Shown: positions 19,169-26,562 of the stretch, one piece after another | How positions within the stretch are numbered: position 1 is the stretch's first letter | Layout: the number at the start of each line of letters is the position of its first letter | Assembly (NCBI GenBank): GCA_019117205.1 | Contig: DXAC01000052.1 | Location: forward strand, 1-64,000 | Reading direction: 5' to 3' | DNA from: Candidatus Allofournierella merdigallinarum | Lineage (GTDB): Bacteria > Bacillota > Clostridia > Oscillospirales > Ruminococcaceae | Length of the DNA stretch: 64,000 nucleotides | Notes under the pieces: generated by a model | What the model was told of the DNA's origin: nothing | What the model saw: the letters and a program-made list of their open reading frames with translations, nothing else | The model's database searches: none | Made by a program: the position numbers and the translations under genes

Positions 19169-19608
19169 TCGCCAAAGCCAAGGCGCTGCTGCTGAAATAC
19201 CGGGAGGGCATCGCCTACCTGTTTTTCGGCGGCCTTGCCACCCTTTTGAACATCGTGCTGGCCATGGTGTTCCGCTTCATCGGCCTGCCCACCACGGTGA
19301 ACACCGTGCTGGACAACATCCTTTGCATCCTGTTCGCCTACGGCACCAACCGGCTGTGGGTGTTCTGCTCCTCCACCCGGGGCATGGCCGCGGTGCGGGA
19401 GTTTTTCTCCTTTGTCACCTGCCGGCTGGGCACCCTGGTGCTGGACGTGGCGGTGATGTGGCTGGGGGCGGACCTGCTGGGCCCCGCCCTTATCCCCGCC
19501 GGCTACCAGGACCTGTGGTTTTTGGGGGTCAAGGTGTTCTCCAACGTGCTGGTGGTGGTGGCGAACTACGTGTTCTCCAAGCTCATCATCTTTAAAAAGA
19601 AAGGCTGA
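19165..19608 (+). CDS. GtrA family membrane protein
   Basis: 147 aa with four membrane helices, the GtrA fold. Members are thought to flip or position polyprenyl-phosphate-linked sugars for cell-wall glycosylation. Overlaps the cyclophilin stop. A GtrB-like GT2 enzyme that could be its partner lies far away at 49694, so pairing is speculative. Confidence 0.9.
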   Translation: MIAKAKALLLKYREGIAYLFFGGLATLLNIVLAMVFRFIGLPTTVNTVLDNILCILFAYGTNRLWVFCSSTRGMAAVREFFSFVTCRLGTLVLDVAVMWLGADLLGPALIPAGYQDLWFLGVKVFSNVLVVVANYVFSKLIIFKKKG

Positions 19609-19625
19609 CAGGCTCGACCTCCATC

Positions 19626-19663
19626 GCTCCCCCCGCGCCCGCCGGGCGCGGGGGGAGCTTTTT
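19626..19663 (+). terminator. Terminator after gtrA
   Basis: A perfect 15-bp GC-rich stem (19626-19640 with 19644-19658), GCC loop, then TTTTT. Confidence 0.9.
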
Positions 19664-19947
19664 GCTGGTCCGGAGGAGTTTGGCCGGGGCGGCTGTTGCG
19701 GAACGCCGGAGCGGCCCGGACAGGGCGTTCCTTTTCCGGCCACCCCCCGCTGCCGCTGTTCCCGCCGCACTTGGCCTCCGCCTGCCGGCGCCCGCCTCTC
19801 CCCGCCCCTTAGCCGGGGTGCCGTAAGAAAACGGTTTTCTTATGCCACCCCGGCTTTTCCCCGGGGCGCTTTTCCGGCCCCAGCTTTCTCCCCCGCGCGC
19901 CTGCCGGCGGGGATGTGCGGGGTATTTTTATTTTTTGCAATATCCTA
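19664..19947. other. Intergenic region with one large hairpin
   Basis: No supportable gene. The first 147 bases are GC-rich without evident structure. At 19811-19855 two 22-base arms pair with only two mismatches around a one-base centre, followed by TTT; this resembles a terminator but no gene ends nearby. The remainder becomes AT-rich toward the padR promoter. Confidence 0.6.
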
Positions 19948-19983
19948 TTGACATTTAATATTATACGAAATATAATATTGTCA
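19948..19983 (+). promoter_or_regulatory. padR promoter with overlapping palindromic operator
   Basis: TTGACA (19948-19953), 17 bases, TATAAT (19971-19976). AATATTATA (19957-19965) and TATAATATT (19971-19979) form a perfect inverted repeat around CGAAA, bounded by TGACA and TGTCA. The repeat covers spacer and -10, as expected for autorepression by the PadR protein. Confidence 0.8.
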
Positions 19984-20004
19984 GAAAACAAAGGAGGCGA
20001 TGGC

Positions 20005-20325
20005 ATGGCGTTCAACACGGGGGCCGCCCTGCTGGACGCGCTGGTGCTCAGCACCGCCCAGCGGGAACCCACCTACGGCTATCGCATCACCCAGCAAGTC
20101 CGGCAGATCATGGTGATCAGCGAGAGCACCCTGTACCCGGTGCTGCGGCGGCTGCAAAAAGAGGGCTGCCTGGAGACCTACGACCAGGAGTTCGCCGGGC
20201 GCAACCGGCGATACTACCGGCTCACCGAGACAGGTGCGGAAACGCTGGCCCGGCTGCGGGCGGACTGGGTGGAATACCGCGATAAGATCGACGCAATTCT
20301 ATTGGACGAGGGGGATGCACAATGA
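20005..20325 (+). CDS. PadR family transcriptional regulator
   Basis: 106 aa, short subfamily 2 PadR: a winged helix beginning with the LLDALVLSTAQREPTYGYRI region, SESTLYPVLRRLQKEG as the recognition helix region, and RRYYRLTETG as the wing, with one C-terminal dimerisation helix. AAGGAGG lies 7 bases before the ATG at 20005. The next gene overlaps by 4 bases. In related bacteria such PadR-HAAS operons respond to envelope stress or antimicrobials. Confidence 0.94.
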   Translation: MAFNTGAALLDALVLSTAQREPTYGYRITQQVRQIMVISESTLYPVLRRLQKEGCLETYDQEFAGRNRRYYRLTETGAETLARLRADWVEYRDKIDAILLDEGDAQ

Positions 20326-21026
20326 CCCGGGAAGAATTTCTCCGCCGGCTGGACGAACTGCTGGCGGACGTGACACAAGAGGAGCGGGCCGAGGCCATCC
20401 GTTTCTACGAGGAGTATCTGGACGACGCGGGCCCCCAGCAGGAGGCCCAGGTGCTGGAAGAGCTGGGCAGCCCGGAAAAGGTGGCCGCCATCATCAAGGC
20501 CAACGTGCCGGGCAGCCGGGTGACGCCGCCCCCGCCGCCCCCGGCAGGGCCGGAGGGGCCTGAACCGCCCCCGCCCGGCCCGGCGCAGCCCGCGGGGCCC
20601 ATTCCGCTGCCTCCCTGCGCCCGACCGGGCGCGACGCCGCCGCCTGCGCCGGCCAAGGGCATGAGCGACCGCACCATCCTGTTCATCCTGCTGGCAGTGC
20701 TGCTCAGCCCGCTGTGGCTCAGCATGGCGGGGGTCATCCTGGGCGTGGTGCTGGGCATCCTGGGCGCGGCCGTGGGCTTTTTCTTCGGCGGCGTGGGCAC
20801 CATCGTGGGCATCGTGGCGGTGCTGGTGGCCAACACCCCCGCCGCCTTTGGGGCGGGCATCCCGGTGGGCCTGTTCATGGTGGGCATGTGCCTGCTGGCG
20901 CTGGCGCTGGGCGTGGCGCTGATCGCCGCGGCGGTGTGGCTGGTGGCCTGGCTGCTGCCGGCGGCCTGGCGGCTGCTGCGGCGGGCCTGGCGGGCCCTGA
21001 CGGGTAAAAAGGAGGCGAGGGCATGA
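20322..21026 (+). CDS. HAAS-domain (DUF1700) membrane protein
   Basis: 234 aa. The N-terminal HAAS/DUF1700 domain (about 1-65: EFLRRLDELL, EEYLDDAG, LGSPEKVA) is followed by a Pro-rich linker (about 68-110) and a C-terminal membrane part with three to four long hydrophobic segments. ATG overlaps the padR stop. Usual partner of a PadR regulator; molecular function unknown. Confidence 0.88.
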   Translation: MTREEFLRRLDELLADVTQEERAEAIRFYEEYLDDAGPQQEAQVLEELGSPEKVAAIIKANVPGSRVTPPPPPPAGPEGPEPPPPGPAQPAGPIPLPPCARPGATPPPAPAKGMSDRTILFILLAVLLSPLWLSMAGVILGVVLGILGAAVGFFFGGVGTIVGIVAVLVANTPAAFGAGIPVGLFMVGMCLLALALGVALIAAAVWLVAWLLPAAWRLLRRAWRALTGKKEARA

Positions 21027-21421
21027 AAGGGATCGGAAAGGTATTCGCCGTGGCCGCCGCGCTGGCGGTGGTGGGCCTTGTGCTGATGCTGGCCGGCTTC
21101 GTGTTCGGCGGGCCGTCGGCGGCCCGGCAGGCGATGAACTACACCAACCTGACCCAGCGCCACTACCAGGGCTATGTGCCCGGCTGGCTGGAGCGGGCCC
21201 TGGGCTGGGAAGACGACATAGAAAACTGGGCCGACGACTTTGAGGACGGCATGGACCGCTGGGCCGACGGTTTCGAGGACGGCATGAACGATTGGGCCGA
21301 CGACTTCGAGGACGACATGGAGGACTGGGCCGAGGACGTGGAGGACTGGGCCAACGGCTACCAGGGCGGCCATCACGCCGGCCAGGGCATGGCCTGGGGC
21401 CCCGGCGTGTGCATTTATTAA
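21023..21421 (+). CDS. Membrane-anchored protein with acidic 11-residue Trp repeats
   Basis: 132 aa, overlapping the HAAS gene by 4 bases. One N-terminal membrane segment (about 7-28), then a linker, then four consecutive 11-residue units at 67-77, 78-88, 89-99 and 100-110 with consensus xxWADDFEDGM. Each has one Trp, four to six acidic residues and a hydrophobic residue at fixed spacing, fitting a hendecad helix. A short Gly/His tail follows. In similar operons this place is often held by a DUF4097 adhesin-like protein; this one has no such domain. Function unknown. Confidence 0.8.
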   Translation: MKGIGKVFAVAAALAVVGLVLMLAGFVFGGPSAARQAMNYTNLTQRHYQGYVPGWLERALGWEDDIENWADDFEDGMDRWADGFEDGMNDWADDFEDDMEDWAEDVEDWANGYQGGHHAGQGMAWGPGVCIY

Positions 21422-21460
21422 AAGTTACCGGCGCTTTCCGGCGCGGACAAGGAGGAGCCA

Positions 21461-21655
21461 ATGGGACCCAAACGCCTTTATAAAGGGCACGACAAGATGC
21501 TGTGCGGCGTGTGCAGCGGCATCGCCGAGTACTTCAATTTAGACCCCACGCTGGTGCGGCTGGGGGTGGTGGCGCTGGCCATCTGGTGGGGCAGCGGCCT
21601 GATCGCCTACATCGTGGCGGCCATCATCATCCCCGAGCCGCCCGCCGGCGGCTGA
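21461..21655 (+). CDS. PspC domain protein
   Basis: 64 aa, a single PspC domain: basic N-terminus KRLYKGHDKMLCGVCSGIAEYF, then LDPTLVRLG and one long membrane helix. Such small PspC proteins take part in envelope stress responses. Strong AAGGAGG ahead of the ATG; last gene of the padR operon. Confidence 0.92.
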   Translation: MGPKRLYKGHDKMLCGVCSGIAEYFNLDPTLVRLGVVALAIWWGSGLIAYIVAAIIIPEPPAGG

Positions 21656-21657
21656 CA

Positions 21658-21702
21658 CACAGCAGCGCCCGGCCCATCCGTTGGATGGGCCGGGCGCTTT
21701 TT
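21658..21702 (+). repeat. 45-bp direct repeat copy 1 (terminator of padR-pspC operon)
   Basis: A perfect 16-bp stem (21664-21679 with 21683-21698), GTT loop, then TTTTT. The whole 45 bases from CACAGCAG to the T-run recur identically at 25071-25115, 3413 bases downstream, bracketing the sugar cassette. Confidence 0.92.
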
Positions 21703-21741
21703 GCTTTTGGGGGCGGCAGTTCACGGCGGAACGCCACCGGC

Positions 21742-22812
21742 TCATAAAGCCGGGCGGCCGGCCTGTGCCGCCGGCGTCAGAACGATCGTTTTCTGCTCCC
21801 GCGCGGCCTGTTCTGCCGCGAACACGACTCGCATGGTCTTCAATACATCCTCTCCGTCCGCGCAGGAGGGGCCTCCCGAAAGGATGGCCCGGATAAACGC
21901 GTCGATCACACCGGTGTTTTCTCCTTTGCCCTCCAGCTGCTGGGCATTTGTGGCCATGTTCCGCTCTGTGAACGCCCGCTCTGTTCCATCCCTGTTCCGC
22001 ACCACCACCGCACGGGCCGGGTCGGTATAAACGTGGATACTGCCCCGGGTCCCATACAGAACAGTGGAATTGTCTTCCTGCCCGTAAAAGGTCCAGCTTG
22101 CGCGGATCGTCCCCACTGCGCCGGAGCACATCCGCAGCAGCAGGCAGGCGTTGTCCTCCACATCCGCCGGCGACCCGTCCGCGAGCCGCTTGTCCAGGGT
22201 ACCGGTCATCGCGGCGACCTGGCTGACCTCATCGCCGGTGAGATAGCGCAGCAGATCGATCTTGTGCACTCCCAGATCACCCAGCGCCCCCAGGCCCGCG
22301 CTGTTTTTTCTGAAGAACCAGGGATCGGGCTGCCCTGTCCAGTTTTCGGGGCCGGAATGTCCAAAGGTCAGCTGAAACGCCAGCAGCCGGCCGATCTCCC
22401 CCTGCGCCACCAGGCTCCGCACGAGCTGATGCGCCTGGTTCAGCCGCTGGTTCTGCGCAATCATCAGCACCCGATCGGTCTGCCGGGCCGTTTCCACCAT
22501 TGCGCCGCACTCCTCCAGCGACATCGCCATCGGTTTTTCACAGAGCACATTTTTCATTGCCCGCAGCGCCATCAGGGTATAGCGGCAATGGGCCGCATTG
22601 GCCGCGCAGATGCTTACAGCGTCTATGTCGGAGGCCAGAAGCTCCTGGGCCGAGGCGTACGTCCGCGCCCCGTAACAGTCCGCAAGGGCCCGGGCCTTTT
22701 CCTCGTTCAGGTCAAAGACACCGGCGATCTCACATTCCGGATGGGCGGCGTATTCCGGGGCGTGGCGCAGCTTTGCGATCTGCCCGCAGCCGATCAGCCC
22801 TATCTTTATCAT
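21742..22812 (-). CDS. Gfo/Idh/MocA family oxidoreductase
   Basis: 356 aa. N-terminal Rossmann fold with KIGLIGCGQIAK, the ECEIAGVFDLNEEKA strand, and CEKPMAMSLEEC carrying the conserved Lys of the EKP motif; then the C-terminal alpha/beta domain with LGDLGVHKIDLLRYL containing the catalytic-region His. Reduces or oxidises a sugar or cyclitol with NAD(P). ATG at 22812 with GAGGAG upstream. It follows a terminator after the truncated dehydrogenase and shows no obvious own promoter, so expression is doubtful. Confidence 0.9.
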   Translation of the reverse strand: MIKIGLIGCGQIAKLRHAPEYAAHPECEIAGVFDLNEEKARALADCYGARTYASAQELLASDIDAVSICAANAAHCRYTLMALRAMKNVLCEKPMAMSLEECGAMVETARQTDRVLMIAQNQRLNQAHQLVRSLVAQGEIGRLLAFQLTFGHSGPENWTGQPDPWFFRKNSAGLGALGDLGVHKIDLLRYLTGDEVSQVAAMTGTLDKRLADGSPADVEDNACLLLRMCSGAVGTIRASWTFYGQEDNSTVLYGTRGSIHVYTDPARAVVVRNRDGTERAFTERNMATNAQQLEGKGENTGVIDAFIRAILSGGPSCADGEDVLKTMRVVFAAEQAAREQKTIVLTPAAQAGRPAL

Positions 22813-22844
22813 CAGAACCACTCCTCTCAAAGGGGATACTCCAG

Positions 22845-22884
22845 GGAAAAGCGGCGTGCGGGGGCTGTGTCCCGCACGCCGCTT
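22845..22884 (-). terminator. Terminator between dehydrogenase remnant and oxidoreductase
   Basis: A perfect 14-bp stem (22849-22862 with 22871-22884); on the minus strand it is followed by TTTT. It would stop most transcription before the Gfo/Idh gene. Confidence 0.8.
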
Positions 22885-22886
22885 GT

Positions 22887-23750
22887 TCATGCCCAGTCCG
22901 TGCCGTTGGGGTGAATGAACGCTTTCACATCCTGCTTGGAGCGCAGATTGGCAAAGGCGGTCTCCCACTCTTCCAGGTTGTACCGGTTGGTGAGCAGGCT
23001 GTCCAGGTCAAGGACTCCCCGGGAGATCAGGTCCACCGCCCGCTCCCAGGTCTCGCGGCCATTCCAGCTCCAGGAGCCGTGCACCGAGAGCTGGTAGAGG
23101 GACAAAGCGTCCAGGTTCACGCGGATGGGTTCCCCCCACAGGCTGATAAAGGAGATACGCCCGTTGCCTCCCCGCCCCTCGGGGGATTTCCGGGCGCAGT
23201 CGATGGCGTGCTGGACCCCCTTTTCCGACGCGGAACATTCCAGGACAAAATCCGCGCCCCGGCCATTTGTGAGTTCGAGGATCTTCTTCTCCGGCTGCTC
23301 GTCGGAATACAGGATATAGTCCGCCCCTACTTTGCGGCCGATGTCCAGCCGTTTTTCGTCATCCCGCAGGCCAATCAACGCAACGGCTTTTGCGCCGCAG
23401 AGCTTTGCAAACTCCACGCCCAGCAAGCCCATGGGCCCGGGCCCGACGATCACCACGAAATCGCCCACCCGCACGGCGTTGCGCTCCTGCATGGAATGGA
23501 TCGTGGCCACCACCGGCTCCGCAAAACACATATGGTCCAGCGAAACGGTTGGTGCGAACACATACACCTGATCTTCCGGGATCGCCATGTAGGGCGCGTA
23601 GGAGCCGTCACGGGAGACGCCGAGCCACCCGTCGGTGGTCTCGATGTCCGAGACGATGCGGTCGCCCACCTTTGCCTTTGTGACATTTTTTCCTGCTTTC
23701 ACCACGATACCGGAGTACTCGTGCCCGATGGTCACGGGCGCCTTGTACAT
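22887..23750 (-). pseudogene. N-terminally truncated zinc-type (MDR) dehydrogenase
   Basis: 287 residues from the first in-frame ATG, starting directly at VTIGHEYSG. MDR dehydrogenases have about 55-65 further residues before this point, including the catalytic zinc Cys in a CGICG-type motif; these are absent. The Rossmann part is intact (VIVGPGPMGLLG). The Cys-rich structural zinc lobe usual after GHE is also not seen. Upstream sequence belongs to another gene (next entry). A catalytically active enzyme is unlikely. Confidence 0.82.
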
Positions 23751-23821
23751 ACCGCATCCAGCGCACGCACGCCGGGATAGTCTTTCGTGATGTTCCTCAG
23801 CTCGAGCAAGCAGGCTCCCAT
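23732..23821 (-). pseudogene. 5' remnant of a sugar ABC transporter ATPase gene (RbsA/MglA-like)
   Basis: ATG at 23821 after GAGGTG opens a 29-residue frame containing LLELRNITKDYPGVRALDAV, an excellent match to the first strand region of RbsA/MglA ATPases. Before the expected Walker A the homology breaks and a stop follows within the dehydrogenase sequence. The frame differs from the dehydrogenase frame. It marks a deletion that removed the rest of the ATPase, the start of the dehydrogenase and whatever lay between. Confidence 0.8.
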
Positions 23822-23880
23822 GGTATCACCTCACCGCTTTCTTCTGTGCTAAAACTATCATACATTACCCCTTGATTCAA

Positions 23881-23904
23881 TACTAAAATTTGTATATTTT
23901 AGTA
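23881..23904. promoter_or_regulatory. Candidate LacI-type operator 1
   Basis: Perfect 9-base arms TACTAAAAT and ATTTTAGTA around a 6-base spacer, in the AT-rich divergent region between the ATPase remnant and the LacI gene. Confidence 0.5.
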
Positions 23905-23933
23905 AAAATAAAGGAATTATTCATAAAATGTAT

Positions 23934-23957
23934 TACCATATATCGAATATTATGGTA
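23934..23957. promoter_or_regulatory. Candidate LacI-type operator 2
   Basis: Seven-base arms TACCATA and TATGGTA around a 10-base spacer, also 24 bases in total and about 55 bases upstream of the LacI start; could be an autoregulatory site. Confidence 0.4.
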
Positions 23958-24011
23958 AAATATCCTCAAATAAGTGTGCCTGCGTTTTAGTCGCGGCGGG
24001 GGAGGCTGGCG

Positions 24012-25058
24012 TTGAAAGCAACGATGGCGGATGTGGCAAAGGCTGCGGGTGTCTCGATCACCGCGGTCTCCTTTGCATTGAACGGGCGGAAAGGGATCAG
24101 TGCGGAAACGAAGCGAAAGATCTTCGAGACCGCCCGCTCCATCGGATACGCCCGCAAAGAAAACGAGGTCACCAGGCAGGTGCGCCGCAACCGGAGCAAG
24201 ACGATCCTGCTGCTGAACGGTTCACGCTCGCCCATCACCCGGAACATCTTCCCGTCCACGCCATATTTTTCAGAGCTTTTGAATGCGTTCGACATGAAGC
24301 TCTCCGCGATGGGATACCGTTTCAGTGTGGAGACCCTTTTGGTGGACGACTATTTCGAGGCAAACCTGCAGCGCACCCTGCGCGGTACAAACGCAAACGC
24401 TGTGTTGCTCATCGCCACCGACATGCTGGAGGAGGACATCCGGGTGGTGCTTCGCAACGAGCCGAACACCGTGGTCCTGGACGCCTGTTTCGATGGTCTT
24501 GAAGCCAACTGCATCGTTATGGACAATTATCTGGGCGGGGTGCTCGCCGCCAGAAAGGCCATCCAGGCGGGGCACCGCGAGATCGGCTATCTGCAATCGG
24601 AGACGCGCATCTACAACTTCGATCAGCGCAAGCGGGGCTTTTTGGAGGCGCTTCAGCAGGCGGGGCTGTCGGTCGCTCCCCACGACTTTTTCTCTGCGGA
24701 GCCCTCCATCAACACCGCCACCGGGCAGTTGTCTGTTCTGCTGCGGTCGCGGGAACATCTGCCCACCTTTTTCTTCGCCGAGAACGATTATCTGGCCATT
24801 GCCCTTATTCGGGCGCTTCACGCCCAGGGGATCCAGGTGCCCGGCGAGGTGTCTGTCATCGGTTTTGATAACATCGAGGCCGCCTCCATCACCACCCCGC
24901 AGCTCTCCACCATCAATGTGCCAAAAGAAAAGCTGGCGGAATTCTGCGTGCGCCAGCTCTCACATATTTTACGAAGCTCCAACAGCGTGAAGATCAAGCA
25001 CCTGATCGCGGTGGATCTGGTGGAGCGGGAGACTGTCCGCGCCATCCGCCCGCGGTGA
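24012..25058 (+). CDS. LacI family transcriptional regulator
   Basis: 348 aa. N-terminal helix-turn-helix TMADVAKAAGVSITAVSFALNGRKG with the hinge region, then a periplasmic-binding-protein-like ligand domain (VSVIGFDNIEAAS is the usual late motif). I place the start at TTG 24012, 7 bases after GGGGAGG; ATG 24024 is possible. It is divergent from the decayed sugar genes it presumably controlled. Base composition is lower in GC than the neighbours. Confidence 0.92.
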   Translation: MKATMADVAKAAGVSITAVSFALNGRKGISAETKRKIFETARSIGYARKENEVTRQVRRNRSKTILLLNGSRSPITRNIFPSTPYFSELLNAFDMKLSAMGYRFSVETLLVDDYFEANLQRTLRGTNANAVLLIATDMLEEDIRVVLRNEPNTVVLDACFDGLEANCIVMDNYLGGVLAARKAIQAGHREIGYLQSETRIYNFDQRKRGFLEALQQAGLSVAPHDFFSAEPSINTATGQLSVLLRSREHLPTFFFAENDYLAIALIRALHAQGIQVPGEVSVIGFDNIEAASITTPQLSTINVPKEKLAEFCVRQLSHILRSSNSVKIKHLIAVDLVERETVRAIRPR

Positions 25059-25070
25059 AAAAGCGCACAG

Positions 25071-25115
25071 CACAGCAGCGCCCGGCCCATCCGTTGGATG
25101 GGCCGGGCGCTTTTT
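25071..25115 (+). repeat. 45-bp direct repeat copy 2 (terminator of lacI)
   Basis: Identical to 21658-21702, including stem, GTT loop and T-run. It serves as terminator for the LacI gene and forms the right edge of the cassette. Confidence 0.92.
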
Positions 25116-25144
25116 CGCTTTTCCCCGGATGGCGGGGCGGTTTT

Positions 25145-26560
25145 TCAGTTGAAGACCTCTTCAAAGGGGATGCAGTACCCCTCCGGCAGGGCGCTGACGG
25201 TGTAGCTCACATACACATTGCCCTCGGCGTTTTCAAAAAACATGTCCTCGGGGGTCAAAGACGTTTTCAACCAGAAGCGGTACACCGGCTGGATGTAGGG
25301 GTTGAGGCTGCTCTGGGCGTACTCCAGCTGCCAGCCCTCCACCTGCTCTGCCGACAGGTCATACTCCCGCATCCCGCTGGCCTGTTCCTCGTCCAGAATG
25401 GCCCCCAGGGCCTCCATCGCCTCTCCGGGGGTGCGCAGGGGGTAGTCGCCCACCTTTTCGCTCTCGGGCGGGAAAGTCAGGTTGAAATGCCGCAGCTCGC
25501 CGGCGCCGTCCAGATTCCCCGTCACCCGGCGGAAGCTGTAGTTGAACAGCCGCTCGGCCACGGTGGCGCCGCCGGCCTCAAAGCAGAAGTGCTCAAAGCA
25601 GTTCGCCTCGCCGTAAAAGTTGACGTCGGTGCATAGCTCGTATCCGGGCGTTTCAATGCCCACCAGCTCCCCGAACAGGGCCAGGGCCGCCTCGTCCCCC
25701 GCCCGGAGGTCCTCCGACTCCCCCTCCCCGTTCCGGAAAGCGTTGACCGTGGTGCCGGAAGCGGAGATGCTGGACCATACCCTCGCTTTGGAGGGGTCCG
25801 GCTGCTCATAGAGGGGGCGCTCCGGGTCCCAGTGGTCCGGGTCCATCAGGCTGCCGGACAGGTTATAGGGCCAGAGGTCCGGACTGGGGTAGCCGGTGGG
25901 AGCCTCTTCCTCCTCGTCCTGCGCCAAAGCCAGGCCCAAAGCGTCGGCGGTGTGGTCCAACAGGTCGGCGAGGGGGCCGGCGTATTCGCCGCTCTGGGCG
26001 TGCCACACCGGCAGGGTGGCGGGCAGTTCGGCGGCGGTGATGTTCCAGGTGGGGTTGTTTCCCCGGATGTCGTCCAGGCTCCCGGCCACGTAAGTCACCC
26101 CGCCGCCCATGCCGGCAGAGTCATCCCCCAGCACCAGCACCGGCAGGCCATCGCATTCCCCCAAATCGAAGTTTCGCACCGGGGGCCCGGCCTGTTTGTC
26201 CTCCGTCTCGTTTCCGGTGGTGCCGCCGGTGAAGCCCTTCTCCGCCCGGGGGGCGGCGTTCAGGTTGTACTCCGCCGCCGCGGGGCTGCTGGCGGCCTCC
26301 TGGGCGACGTCCGCCACGCCGCCGGCGCTGCCAAGGGGCAGCAGGCCGGAGCGCACCGCGGCGGGCGCCAGCAGCAGGGCCAGCACCGCGGCGGCCGCCA
26401 GCTGGGGGGCGTACCGCTTTGCCAGCCGCAGCCGGGGAGCGGCTTTGGCTTTTTCCTGTTCGGCGCGGGCGGCGGCCATCTTCTCCCGGGTGGCGGCCAT
26501 CCAGGCCTCGCTGGGAGCGACCTTGTCCATGGCGCTCTGGTAATCCTTGTGATCAGGCAC
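25145..26560 (-). CDS. Membrane anti-sigma-like protein next to ECF sigma factor
   Basis: About 471 aa. N-terminal cytosolic helical part (about 1-50, charged, Ala-rich), one membrane segment near 55-72 and a large extracytoplasmic domain with no family I can name. The arrangement directly behind an ECF sigma gene is that of a one-helix anti-sigma factor. GTG at 26560 is 8 bases after AGGGGAG; a TTG at 26566 overlapping the sigma stop is the alternative. Function is inferred mainly from position and topology. Confidence 0.75.
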   Translation of the reverse strand: MPDHKDYQSAMDKVAPSEAWMAATREKMAAARAEQEKAKAAPRLRLAKRYAPQLAAAAVLALLLAPAAVRSGLLPLGSAGGVADVAQEAASSPAAAEYNLNAAPRAEKGFTGGTTGNETEDKQAGPPVRNFDLGECDGLPVLVLGDDSAGMGGGVTYVAGSLDDIRGNNPTWNITAAELPATLPVWHAQSGEYAGPLADLLDHTADALGLALAQDEEEEAPTGYPSPDLWPYNLSGSLMDPDHWDPERPLYEQPDPSKARVWSSISASGTTVNAFRNGEGESEDLRAGDEAALALFGELVGIETPGYELCTDVNFYGEANCFEHFCFEAGGATVAERLFNYSFRRVTGNLDGAGELRHFNLTFPPESEKVGDYPLRTPGEAMEALGAILDEEQASGMREYDLSAEQVEGWQLEYAQSSLNPYIQPVYRFWLKTSLTPEDMFFENAEGNVYVSYTVSALPEGYCIPFEEVFN

Positions 26561-26562
26561 GG

